A DNA stretch of 64,000 nucleotides from JAXLWB01 sp046328715. Its GTDB lineage: Bacteria; Chloroflexota; Anaerolineae; Caldilineales; Caldilineaceae. Position 1 is the stretch's first letter; each line of letters begins with the position of its first letter. Under the pieces are notes generated by a model that searched no databases, had not been told where the DNA came from, and saw only the letters and a program-made list of their open reading frames with translations. Positions 8,135 to 16,660 of the stretch are shown in pieces. Location: the NCBI GenBank assembly GCA_046328715.1, contig JAXLWB010000047.1, forward strand, positions 18,838 through 82,837. The letters run 5' to 3'. The position numbers and the translations under genes were made by a program.

Positions 8135-9040
8135 TTACGGATGTTGAAACAGTCGGCGCTTGATCAGGCGGAAGTCCATTAGCGCACCGCTGATGCGGTC
8201 AGTCTTTAGGTAGAAGCGCAGCAATTCCAAATAACAGCGACTGCGTTGACTTGTTGTCAGCGGCGCACGCCCAATCGTCGAGAAGTAACCGACAAACTTC
8301 TTCCAGCGTGGGGCCATCACCTTGCCTTTGCTCGCCGGGTCAAACCAACGCTGCACCTGTTCATCACTGCCCGCCGACCAATAACTGCTCTGTGTGTAAA
8401 TGCGCCGTGAAAAGAGCCGTTCGGGTAGTTCGTGAAAACGTCCATGTAACGCCACCTCGGCCAAAATCACCCGATCCGAGGCAAAGTAGCCGCCATCTGG
8501 CTGCCGCCTGTCAAAGATCGCACGGCGGAAAAGTCCCAGACTGGGATTGAGCAGTTCTGAGTTAGGTTGTTCTAAAACTCGACGCAGGCGCAGATAAGGC
8601 TGATCGCTGGTCATATGAAAGTTATCTTCGTAATTGTAGAGAAAATCGCCCGCTTCGTTGATGACCAGGGTTTTGGGGTAGACAAGTGCAACGTCGGCCA
8701 TCGTTTGCAACGGTTTGACACACATCTCAAGGTAGGTTGGAGTATGGCGATCATCATGACCCACCCACTTAAAATATTCGCCACGCGCTAGGGAGTAGGT
8801 TATATTGTGATTGGGCGCGCCGCCAATGTTTTGCGGCTGGCGCACATAGCGAATGCGTGAATCCTGCGCTGTAGCCTGGCGGCAGATGGTTTCGGTCTCA
8901 TCGGTCGAGGCGTTGTCAGAGATGATTAATTCAAAGTTCGTATAGCTCTGAGCAAGGAGATCTTCGAGGGTTTGGCGCAGATAGTCGCCACCATTGTAGA
9001 CCGGTAACCCGATGCTTACCAGTGGGTTTTCATTTGCCAT
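8135..9040 (-). CDS. Glycosyltransferase family 2
   Basis: GT-A fold inverting transferase that would add one sugar to the lipid-linked repeat unit at the inner membrane face. Seen: N-terminal VSIGLPVYNGGDYLRQTLED, the LIISDNASTDET nucleotide-binding block and the EYFKWVGHDDRHTP segment with the metal-binding DD in place of the usual DxD. The last 60 residues are basic and without membrane helices. The start at 9040 has a good GAGGGAG ribosome site 4-5 bases upstream and overlaps the preceding GT4 gene by 11 bp. Donor and acceptor are unknown. Confidence 0.85.
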   Translation of the reverse strand: MANENPLVSIGLPVYNGGDYLRQTLEDLLAQSYTNFELIISDNASTDETETICRQATAQDSRIRYVRQPQNIGGAPNHNITYSLARGEYFKWVGHDDRHTPTYLEMCVKPLQTMADVALVYPKTLVINEAGDFLYNYEDNFHMTSDQPYLRLRRVLEQPNSELLNPSLGLFRRAIFDRRQPDGGYFASDRVILAEVALHGRFHELPERLFSRRIYTQSSYWSAGSDEQVQRWFDPASKGKVMAPRWKKFVGYFSTIGRAPLTTSQRSRCYLELLRFYLKTDRISGALMDFRLIKRRLFQHP

Positions 9041-10184
9041 CTGCTCCCTCCTTCCTCACACTCTGGTATAACGTCTCTAACTGTTGAGCCACACGCTGAA
9101 TGGCATACCGTTCGACCACCGCATTGCGCGCTGCTGCGGCAAATTTTTGGCGCAACGCAGCATCGTTTAATACTGTCACCAATGCGTTTTGCAGTGCAAG
9201 CCGATCATCCGGAGTTACCAACCAACCGTTTTGTCCGTGGGCAATGAATTCGGGAATGGCACCGACCGCTGTCGCAATACAGGGCAGTCCTACGGCAAGT
9301 GCCTCCAACGTCGACAATGAAAAGCCTTCCGAAACTGAGGGCATCACAAAGAGGTCGGCTGCCTGCAACCAGGGAACAACCGCTTCTTGGTCGCCCACAA
9401 AGCGGATTCCCGCACCGGCTCGCTGTTGCAACTCGGCTTGCTGTGGGCCATTACCCACAAGTAGCAGTTGCGCCGTTGCACAATGCTGCTGGATTGTTGG
9501 CCAAAGCTCGATCAGCGTCATCACCCGCTTTTCGGATGCAAGTCGGCCTGTATAAATCACGGTTGGGGCATCATCCAGCCCAAGTTGTTGACGAAGCGCA
9601 CGCTTTTGTGTCTCATTCACTGGGGCAAAACGTGCCATATCAATGCCATTGGGGATAGAAATGCGTTTCTCTGCTGGCACGTCAGCTTCAGCCAATTCCT
9701 GGTCGGTAACTTTGCTGATCGCCACAAAGGCGTCCACATACCTCAGCAAGAGTGCCCAACGTTGTTTACCAAACTTAGCTCGGCGCACTCTTGCCACTTC
9801 GCCAATCGCTGGTCCGCTGGCATGAACCGTGACAATCAATGGAATCCCGAGCATGACTTTTGCCAACAACGCTGCCGTCGTAGGTAACAACAGCTCATGC
9901 GCATGAATCACGTCGGGACGCAACTGACGCAACTGTTGAATGACACCGAGCACAAACTTCGGTGAGGCAATTGCCCGTGAGCCTTGTGTCGGGATACGGG
10001 AAACAGCAAGACCCCGAAATTCTTCCCGTTGCGGCGCACCAGCAAGCTGCTTCGTGATGATGGAAACATTGGAGCCACGCTCAACCAGCGCCACTGAACT
10101 GGTCTGTAGCTGTGCAGCAACCCCGCCTACGAAGGGATGAAAGGTCTCGCTGATCATGGTCACATGCAGGGGGCGGTTGCTCAT
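9030..10184 (-). CDS. Glycosyltransferase family 4
   Basis: GT-B retaining transferase. Seen: opening MISETFHPFVGGVAAQLQ with the acceptor-side GGV loop, VIHAHELLLP, the donor-domain start VIYTGRLASEKRV, and the EX7E-type region SVSEGFSLSTLEALAVGLP. The 384-residue length is normal. It overlaps the next upstream GT4 gene by 4 bp (ATGA) and the following GT2 by 11 bp, so the three are translationally coupled. The donor sugar is not predictable. Confidence 0.88.
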   Translation of the reverse strand: MSNRPLHVTMISETFHPFVGGVAAQLQTSSVALVERGSNVSIITKQLAGAPQREEFRGLAVSRIPTQGSRAIASPKFVLGVIQQLRQLRPDVIHAHELLLPTTAALLAKVMLGIPLIVTVHASGPAIGEVARVRRAKFGKQRWALLLRYVDAFVAISKVTDQELAEADVPAEKRISIPNGIDMARFAPVNETQKRALRQQLGLDDAPTVIYTGRLASEKRVMTLIELWPTIQQHCATAQLLLVGNGPQQAELQQRAGAGIRFVGDQEAVVPWLQAADLFVMPSVSEGFSLSTLEALAVGLPCIATAVGAIPEFIAHGQNGWLVTPDDRLALQNALVTVLNDAALRQKFAAAARNAVVERYAIQRVAQQLETLYQSVRKEGADGK

Positions 10185-11320
10185 GCTCCTAAAAGTTCCC
10201 GAAACTTGGCTTCAAGCAGAGGAAAATGTTGTTCCCAGGTAAAACGCTCCAGCAAGCGCTGTCGTGCTCGCTGCATTATTTCGACGCGTTTAGCTTCGCT
10301 GGCCATAAGCGTTTGCAGATGAGCGACAAGTTGATCTACATCGTGGGGCGTGTGCAAAAGACCACACTCCCCTTCCAATTGATAGGCCACATAACCCGAG
10401 TTCCCGGCAATGATCGCTCCACCAAAGTACATTGCCTCTAAGATGCTGGTTGGAAAACCTTCCCCTTCAGACGGCAACGCATAGATTGAAGACGTTCGAT
10501 ATTTGCGATAAAGCGCCTCACCGGATAGGCCGGGCAAAAAGCTGATACGTTGCTCTAGTTGGTATTTCGCAACTTGCTCGTGCAACTGTTGGGCATACGC
10601 CTGCGAGACCTCAGGTCCGATGATCTCTACGCTCCAATCGGGAAAACGGGTCGCCACACGAGCAAAAGCCTCGATCAGCCGGTGAACGTTCTTGCGCTCA
10701 ACCAGCCGACCCGCGTAAAGAATCACTGGCTTGCGATGTGGCTGCCAACCTTCCCGCTGCCAACTTTGCTCGATGGCCTCCAGGTCACTGCGCCAGAGCG
10801 AGGAAGGAACGAGTAGGACATTGGCTTGGGGCAAATGTTGCAGTACTGCCTCCCGACAAGCAGGGGCTTCGGCTAGGATCAGACTGGCATGGCGCAACAA
10901 CGGACCGTAGCGCAATGCTTGCCATCGTTTGTTGCGACTCGTGCCAAAGGCTCGATGCGAATAGGTGTCGAGTACCACGATGTACTTGCTGCCAAAGAGC
11001 AGGTGCGAGGCGATTAACCCATAGCCATGCCAATCCCATATCCAGGTGATAACAAGCTGTTGCTGGTGTTTACCGACAAAGTGGCTCGCCAGTCTGAACA
11101 ATTTCGCATTTTTGCTGCCACCCTCCATCTTCACCAGCGGCACAGATTGCCAGACACGCTCCAAATTGGCGTTGGCTTCACTTGCCATTGTAACGATCTC
11201 AGTCTTCCAACCTGCCTGGGCAAAACCCTTGAGCAGGAGATAAGGGGCGCGCATGGCACCAGTTTCGTCGAACGATTGGATGGCGTAGCAGAGGGAAGGT
11301 GATTGCAGTGAATGTTTCAC
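10181..11320 (-). CDS. Glycosyltransferase family 4 (GTG start)
   Basis: Seen: ILYAGRLVERKNVHRLIEAF (start of the donor domain) and YALPSEGEGFPTSILEAMYFGG, the EX7E acid region of GT4 enzymes. The N-terminal domain lacks a clear GG acceptor loop but has FDETGAMRAPYLLLKGFAQAG, a related pattern. The start codon is GTG, overlapping the epimerase stop as GTGA (11317-11320), strong evidence for this start. 379 residues. Role: sugar transfer during repeat-unit assembly. Confidence 0.85.
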   Translation of the reverse strand: MKHSLQSPSLCYAIQSFDETGAMRAPYLLLKGFAQAGWKTEIVTMASEANANLERVWQSVPLVKMEGGSKNAKLFRLASHFVGKHQQQLVITWIWDWHGYGLIASHLLFGSKYIVVLDTYSHRAFGTSRNKRWQALRYGPLLRHASLILAEAPACREAVLQHLPQANVLLVPSSLWRSDLEAIEQSWQREGWQPHRKPVILYAGRLVERKNVHRLIEAFARVATRFPDWSVEIIGPEVSQAYAQQLHEQVAKYQLEQRISFLPGLSGEALYRKYRTSSIYALPSEGEGFPTSILEAMYFGGAIIAGNSGYVAYQLEGECGLLHTPHDVDQLVAHLQTLMASEAKRVEIMQRARQRLLERFTWEQHFPLLEAKFRELLGA

Positions 11321-11874
11321 AGTCCACGCATTACTTCAAAATCGCCAGCCTGGCTGTCAGGATAGTTGGCGTCACGTTGATTGATCATGCTCACCGGTAG
11401 GGGCCAATCGATGGCGAAAAGCGCATCGTTCCAGCGGGCACCGCGTTGGGCTGCGGGCTCAAAGGCAGCAGAGTTCATGTAAAAGATCTCGGCCCCATCG
11501 CTCAATGCCTGAAAGCCGTGAGCAAAACCTTGCGGGATATAGAGCATTCGCCCATTTTCTGCACTCAACTCCGCGCCAATCCAGCGCAAGAAGGAGGGAG
11601 AATCTGGGCGCAGGTCGATCATCACATCGAAGATTGCGCCACTCGTACAGCGCACAAGTTTCACCTCACCATGGGGCGGTAGTTGATAATGCATACCGCG
11701 CACCGTTCCTCGCTTGTGGTTGAAGGAGGTATTGCACTGCGATAGGGTTGCCTCAAGCCCATGATCGAGAAATTCCTGCATGGCCCAAGCACGCGCAAAA
11801 TAGCCGCGTTCATCGCTGATCTTTTCTAACTCGATTTGATAGGCACCCTTAAGTGGCGTGGCGTGAAAGATCAT
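11317..11874 (-). CDS. RmlC-like sugar-nucleotide 3,5-epimerase family protein with Tyr-to-Phe change
   Basis: Cupin-fold epimerase of 4-keto-6-deoxy sugars. Seen: start MIFHATPLKGAYQIELEKIS, DERGYFARAW, the catalytic His62 in RGMHYQ, and PQGFAHGFQ. Where RmlC enzymes carry the C5-proton-donating Tyr, this protein appears to have Phe138 (SAAFEP before RGARWND). By known RmlC chemistry this could limit it to C3 epimerisation. With RfbF/RfbG in the locus a CDP-sugar substrate is more likely than dTDP, since no rmlA/B/D is present here. It is 18 bp after the C-methyltransferase gene and overlaps the next GT by 4 bp. Confidence 0.85.
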   Translation of the reverse strand: MIFHATPLKGAYQIELEKISDERGYFARAWAMQEFLDHGLEATLSQCNTSFNHKRGTVRGMHYQLPPHGEVKLVRCTSGAIFDVMIDLRPDSPSFLRWIGAELSAENGRMLYIPQGFAHGFQALSDGAEIFYMNSAAFEPAAQRGARWNDALFAIDWPLPVSMINQRDANYPDSQAGDFEVMRGL

Positions 11875-11892
11875 ATAATTTCGGATTTCGGA

Positions 11893-13119
11893 CTAAAGAA
11901 TCTCTACCTCAGGAATTGGGATGATGAATTTGCCTCCCCACTGCCGGATCGGTTCAAGCTGTTTCATGATCTCGTCTTTCAGATTCCAGGGCAAGATCAA
12001 CACATAATCGGGCTGGGTCTGGTTGATTTGATCAGGCGGAAAGATCGGAATGTGCGTCCCGGGTGTAAACTTGCCATGTTTGTACGGGTTGCGATCGACG
12101 GTGTAGTCGAGAAAGTCGGTGCGAATGGCGCAGTAATTGAGTAACGTATTGCCTTTGCCGGGCGCACCATAGCCGACGATCTGCTTTCCTGCGGCACGTA
12201 GCTCGATCAACGAGTGGAGCAGCTTACGTTTCGTCTGTTTGACCTGCTCGGAAAACGCTGAGTATGCCGCTAGCGATTGCAGCCCTGCCTCTCGTTCAAC
12301 TTGACACAACTTCTGGAGTCTTGCTGTGACCGGCTTGCTTGTATCTTCCTGGTGGCCGGCGTAGATGCGCAATGAGCCACCGTGCGTGGGCAACTCTTCA
12401 ACGTCAAAGATCGTCAGCCCGTGGGCTGCAAAGAGTTTTTCCGTGGTGCCCAGGCTAAAATAGGAAAAGTGCTCATGGTAGATCGTATCGAATTGATTGC
12501 CAGCCATCAGCCGCATCAGATGTGGAAACTCAATCGTGATCACTCCAGTCGGTTTGAGCAATAGCTTGAGTCCGGCCACGAAGTCATTCAAGTTGGGCAC
12601 TTGCGCCATCACGTTGTTGCCAAGCAATAGGTCTGCCTGCTGCCCTTGCGCTGCTAATTGTTGTGCCAATGCTTTGCCAAAAAAGTCCACCAACGTTGGC
12701 ACACCCTTCTCAATCGCCACTTTCGCTACATTGCGCGCTGGCTCGATGCCCAAGGCTGGAATGCCTGCCGCTACGAAATATTGCAGCAGATAACCGTCAT
12801 TGCTCGCTACCTCAACCACTTGGCTGTTTTTATCCAGTCCAAAGCGCTGGATCATGCTTTCAGTATAGCGTTGACAGTGTTGCAGCCAGGTATCGGCATA
12901 AGAGGAAAAATAGGCGTACTCGCTAAAGATCTCCACCGGATCGACATACTCTTCGAGTTGAACCAGGAAGCAGCGCTCGCAGACATAGACGTGCAACGGG
13001 TAGAATGGCTCCATCCCGTTGAGTTGCGACTCGGCCAGGAAACTCTCACAGAGGGGCGACATGCCCAAATCAACAAAGGTATGCTGTAGTGGAGCAGAAC
13101 AAAAGCGGCAGGTGGCCAT
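11893..13119 (-). CDS. NDP-sugar C-methyltransferase
   Basis: Three-part SAM-dependent enzyme of the TylC3/NovU/EvaC type, which puts a methyl group on a ring carbon next to a keto group. Seen: zinc-binding cysteines C4, C7, C47 and C50; SAM motif VVEVASNDGYLL at about 101-112; the conserved YHEHFSYFS catalytic segment; and the C-terminal domain with VGYGAPGKGNTLLNY. All hallmark residues are present in 408 residues. Together with RfbF/RfbG it predicts a branched-chain CDP-6-deoxyhexose. It sits 18 bp upstream of the epimerase-like gene, suggesting consecutive steps on the same intermediate. Confidence 0.92.
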   Translation of the reverse strand: MATCRFCSAPLQHTFVDLGMSPLCESFLAESQLNGMEPFYPLHVYVCERCFLVQLEEYVDPVEIFSEYAYFSSYADTWLQHCQRYTESMIQRFGLDKNSQVVEVASNDGYLLQYFVAAGIPALGIEPARNVAKVAIEKGVPTLVDFFGKALAQQLAAQGQQADLLLGNNVMAQVPNLNDFVAGLKLLLKPTGVITIEFPHLMRLMAGNQFDTIYHEHFSYFSLGTTEKLFAAHGLTIFDVEELPTHGGSLRIYAGHQEDTSKPVTARLQKLCQVEREAGLQSLAAYSAFSEQVKQTKRKLLHSLIELRAAGKQIVGYGAPGKGNTLLNYCAIRTDFLDYTVDRNPYKHGKFTPGTHIPIFPPDQINQTQPDYVLILPWNLKDEIMKQLEPIRQWGGKFIIPIPEVEIL

Positions 13120-13148
13120 AAGGATTTCAGTGTGTAACCAGGATGCAG

Positions 13149-14141
13149 CTACATTCTTGGTAACGAAAGTAATAGACGCAGGTAATAATTGGCACCGCGC
13201 AGATGCTCCTGGCGTGCTGGCCCCGATTCCAGAAAGGCCAGAGGTGTGACCAGCAGACGCATGAGTGCCGCAAAGGCTAGTACCAATTTGTAGGCTACGG
13301 TGGCTATCGCTCCCCGATGTTTGCGAAAGAAGATGATCTTGGTTTCGTATAGACGCAAGAACATCTTCTGCGCCACCTGTTTAGTGCTTTGCGCTCCGTA
13401 GTGGATCACCCTGGATTGTGGCACCCAGTAATTTTTCCATTTGGCGCGCAAGATGCGGTCACACCAATCGACTTCTTCGGTGTAGATAAAGTAATCTTCG
13501 TCGAGCATCCCCACGCTTTCAATCACTTTGCGGCGAACCACCAGCGAAGCCCCTTGAATCACCTCCACTTGGCGTGGGCGGTCTTGCGGCCAACTCGACA
13601 TGTCGTAAAGTGCCAGCCGGTAGAATTTATCCAGATGGAGCATTCGCCAAAATTCACCCAGCAGCGTCGGAACCCGATAGCACGAATGCTGCAACGTGCC
13701 GTCTGGATTGAGCAAGAGTGACCCTGCTGCCCCGGCATTCGGCGTCTGATCCATAAAGGAGACTAGTGCCTGCAAGGCACCGGGCAAAACTTTCGTGTCC
13801 GAATTGAGCAGCAGCACATAGTCGCCCTGGCAGACGCGCATGGCCTGATTGTTGGCCCGGGCAAAACCGACATTGTCTCGATTCTCGATCAGCTTTACCC
13901 ATGGAAAACGACTGCGCAACATGACAACGCTGCCATCGCCTGAGGCATTGTCAACCACGTAGACTTCCATTTGGGCAGGTTCAGGCAACCCGATATCATC
14001 TAAAATCGATTGGAGACACTCCGCCAGAATCTCGCGCGTGTTCCAATTGACGATAATGATCGACATGCGCAGGGACGACTGGGGAACGTTTGTCGTCTGC
14101 ACCGATTTTTCGATGTTCATGGGTTGTTCTGATGATATCAT
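13149..14141 (-). CDS. Glycosyltransferase family 2, WbbL-like
   Basis: GT-A transferase similar to rhamnosyl- or galactofuranosyl-type enzymes. Seen: SIIIVNWNTREILAECLQSI, YVVDNASGDGSV, ENRDNVGFARANNQAM, LLLNSDTKVLPGAL (metal-binding DT), GASLVVRRKV and FIYTEEVDWCDRI. The C-terminus has one hydrophobic helix near residues 280-300, likely membrane association. The start at 14141 overlaps the preceding GT4 stop by 4 bp (ATGA). 330 residues. Confidence 0.88.
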   Translation of the reverse strand: MISSEQPMNIEKSVQTTNVPQSSLRMSIIIVNWNTREILAECLQSILDDIGLPEPAQMEVYVVDNASGDGSVVMLRSRFPWVKLIENRDNVGFARANNQAMRVCQGDYVLLLNSDTKVLPGALQALVSFMDQTPNAGAAGSLLLNPDGTLQHSCYRVPTLLGEFWRMLHLDKFYRLALYDMSSWPQDRPRQVEVIQGASLVVRRKVIESVGMLDEDYFIYTEEVDWCDRILRAKWKNYWVPQSRVIHYGAQSTKQVAQKMFLRLYETKIIFFRKHRGAIATVAYKLVLAFAALMRLLVTPLAFLESGPARQEHLRGANYYLRLLLSLPRM

Positions 14142-15244
14142 GCTAGACCTTCTGCAACTGCTGCCAACCTGCTAATCTTTCTCTCGTAGGAAAGAGTTGT
14201 TTCAACTGCTTGCCGCGCCCGCTCACCTAGACTCTTCGCACGCACTGGATCGCCTACCAACTCACGAATGGCCTCGCGCAGGGCCAATCCATTTCCTGCG
14301 GGAACGATTAGCCCTGTCTCTCCGTGTTCAATATAATCCTCTGCCCCGCCTGGCGAAGCCACGATCACCGCCTTGCCCATCGCCATCGCCTCTTTCAAAG
14401 TGACACTGCCAGCGCTGTGATGAGCCCCAGGTTGCAGCGGAATTACGACCACACTAGAGCGGGCATAAAGTTCACGCAGCCGTGGGAAAGGCAAATAAGT
14501 GCCAAAACTCACGTTTTGCGGCAAATCCCCAACTTGAGACTTATACTGCACATACCATTGGCTGGATGCTTGGATATGTAGTTGCAGCGGTAGATCGATC
14601 ACCGCCTGAATCAGCATGTCATAGTCACGCCGTGCCTGTCCCAAGCTGATGACAAGCCCAGGATCGACGCTAATTTGCGGCTGCGGTCGCCAGAAGCATT
14701 CATCTACGCCATCCAGGACCGAGGTGACCCGTTCGCGTGGAAGTCGATATTTTTGCACGATCTCTTTTGCGGTAGAATGCGTTAGCGCAATGATTTTGCT
14801 AAAGACAGGCATCGTCCGTAACAAACGGTAGACCGCATATTTCTGCAAGGATAGAACGCTGTGGACGATCACAACGTGTGGCGTCTTGCGCCCAAGGAGT
14901 GATTGAAGCACCGCCATAGGGACGCCAACATCTTCGCTGGTTGAATAGATCAGATCGTAATCGTGCCAATTGCGCAAGGCGTAGAGTGCCTGTCCCCAAC
15001 GAAGACGCATGGTCCGCTCGGGTGTTTCTAGCAAGCGTAGGAAACGATCTTGATAGATCGACTGGTCGATTACCTCGCCACCGAGCCGAGCCTGTAGATC
15101 GAGGTAGTCGATGCGCGGCATGAGATCGTGGGCGATCTGTTCCTGCGCATCCTTCGGTGTTGTGTTGTTTGCCAGAATCAGCGGACGTTGCACCATGTTC
15201 GTAGGCTGCAAGTCGTTCACCGTTGTCTGTGAACGGCTACGCAT
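14138..15244 (-). CDS. Glycosyltransferase family 4
   Basis: Seen: LIYSTSEDVGVPMAVLQSLL in the N-terminal domain, SVLDGVDECFWRP at the domain border, VISLGQARRDYDMLIQAV, and VVVIPLQPGAHHSAGSVTLK followed by EAMAMGKAVI, a GT4-like acid and Gly region. Start ATG 15244 overlaps the upstream O-antigen-ligase-like gene by 8 bp; a later in-frame Met (residue 17) is possible. 368 residues, soluble. Likely adds a sugar to the same repeat unit as its neighbours. Confidence 0.82.
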   Translation of the reverse strand: MRSRSQTTVNDLQPTNMVQRPLILANNTTPKDAQEQIAHDLMPRIDYLDLQARLGGEVIDQSIYQDRFLRLLETPERTMRLRWGQALYALRNWHDYDLIYSTSEDVGVPMAVLQSLLGRKTPHVVIVHSVLSLQKYAVYRLLRTMPVFSKIIALTHSTAKEIVQKYRLPRERVTSVLDGVDECFWRPQPQISVDPGLVISLGQARRDYDMLIQAVIDLPLQLHIQASSQWYVQYKSQVGDLPQNVSFGTYLPFPRLRELYARSSVVVIPLQPGAHHSAGSVTLKEAMAMGKAVIVASPGGAEDYIEHGETGLIVPAGNGLALREAIRELVGDPVRAKSLGERARQAVETTLSYERKISRLAAVAEGLA

Positions 15245-16658
15245 TCCTTTCTTCCTGACCCACTTCGTTCTCTGCTAATTCTGCCGGATAACAGCGGTCT
15301 AGTAGAAGAAGTCCTCCCAGAAAGATCCAACTTAAAATGCTGGCACGAAAGCCATGCAAGCCCACGTTGTAGACAAAGGGCAGCAACCAATCCCCCAACC
15401 AACTGGCGACCAACGAACCGACTATACCACCAATGGCGCTGTAGACATAGCCCCTGGCAAAGCCTTCCGGCACTCGTTTGCGCAGCGACCAGGCCAATCT
15501 GCCCACCTGCCACATAAACACAAAAAAGATGATTAAACCAAGAATACCGGTCTGCGCAATCATATCCACATATTGGCTATGGGAGTTGAAATTCACCGCA
15601 TAACCACGGATCGGAAAGAGTGGCGTATACCAATAATAGTTGGCGGGTCCTAGTCCTGTAATCGGATTGACTTTGACAATTTGAAAGACGATCGACCACG
15701 CATCGAGCCGAGTAGAATAACTGTAACGATCCGTGAGCATTGCTTCACTAATTGACTGTACGACTGGAACTGCACCCAACAGCGCCATCAGCGGGATCAA
15801 GCGAGAAAAGCGCAGCACGACGATCACCGCAACCCCTGCTGCCGCTGGCATCCAACCCGACTTCCAATCGTAGGCTGGACCAGCCTCGACATAAAGCGTA
15901 GTTGCTACGATCAGGAAGAGGAGGGCACGTTGCCATTTCTTCAATTGCGTGTTGAAAAGTGCCTGGCCCAAGGGAATACAGGCCAGCCATAGATAGAAAA
16001 GACTGCCTAATGTACCTTCGGCGTACAGCTTTTCCGTAAACAGTCGTCCAAAGGCAGGAAAGAGCCAGCCCAAAATGCGAAACCAAGCCAACCCGACAAA
16101 GATCCACGAGATCCATTCGAGCCAGCGTACATCTTTGATGCGATTGCCAACGAGAAAATAAGTGGCAACTGAGAAGAGGTAGACTGAAATGCCACCCAAT
16201 TGCGCCTGCAAGGGAGCTTGGGCTGTGCGATACCAGGGCAATTTGCCAACGATGAAGGAGAGCAACATGCTGGCTACGATCAGCATGGCTGGTAAGTTCG
16301 TGGGCGAGGGGTGCCAGCGAATCTCCTTGTCAACCACCAGAATGTCGGCAAGCCACAGTCCAAGCAACAGCGCCAGTCCCGCTTGGGTTAGTCCAACACC
16401 ACTAGGGCCGTAGAAGGGCACTACCATCCCCGCCAGCAGGGTGAGCAGCAACCCTAGCCCTGGCGACATCATGAAGAGCACCACTCCTGCAAGCCCGCCC
16501 AAACCCACCAGGTAGAGCAGTCGTGGATGGGTTCCCAATGCCGCACTCACCAGTAACACGCCAACAATGATCGCCACCCGCATCAGCCAGAGCCAATGGG
16601 TATCGATCCAATGACGTATGGAGGTAAAGGGGCGAACATTCGTTAACTGTTGGATCAT
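15237..16658 (-). CDS. O-antigen ligase/polymerase (Wzy_C) family membrane protein
   Basis: Polytopic protein with about ten to twelve hydrophobic helices spread over 473 residues. Near the C-terminus lies a large extracytoplasmic loop with ITGLGPANYYWYTPLFPIRG and FNSHSQYVDMIAQTG, the conserved H-N/S-x-Y-x-x-x-x-x-x-x-G pattern of the Wzy/WaaL family. This family joins lipid-linked glycan units or transfers glycans to an acceptor. A second member lies at 37788-39410. It is 2 bp downstream of a GT4 gene. Confidence 0.88.
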   Translation of the reverse strand: MIQQLTNVRPFTSIRHWIDTHWLWLMRVAIIVGVLLVSAALGTHPRLLYLVGLGGLAGVVLFMMSPGLGLLLTLLAGMVVPFYGPSGVGLTQAGLALLLGLWLADILVVDKEIRWHPSPTNLPAMLIVASMLLSFIVGKLPWYRTAQAPLQAQLGGISVYLFSVATYFLVGNRIKDVRWLEWISWIFVGLAWFRILGWLFPAFGRLFTEKLYAEGTLGSLFYLWLACIPLGQALFNTQLKKWQRALLFLIVATTLYVEAGPAYDWKSGWMPAAAGVAVIVVLRFSRLIPLMALLGAVPVVQSISEAMLTDRYSYSTRLDAWSIVFQIVKVNPITGLGPANYYWYTPLFPIRGYAVNFNSHSQYVDMIAQTGILGLIIFFVFMWQVGRLAWSLRKRVPEGFARGYVYSAIGGIVGSLVASWLGDWLLPFVYNVGLHGFRASILSWIFLGGLLLLDRCYPAELAENEVGQEERNA

Positions 16659-16660
16659 CG

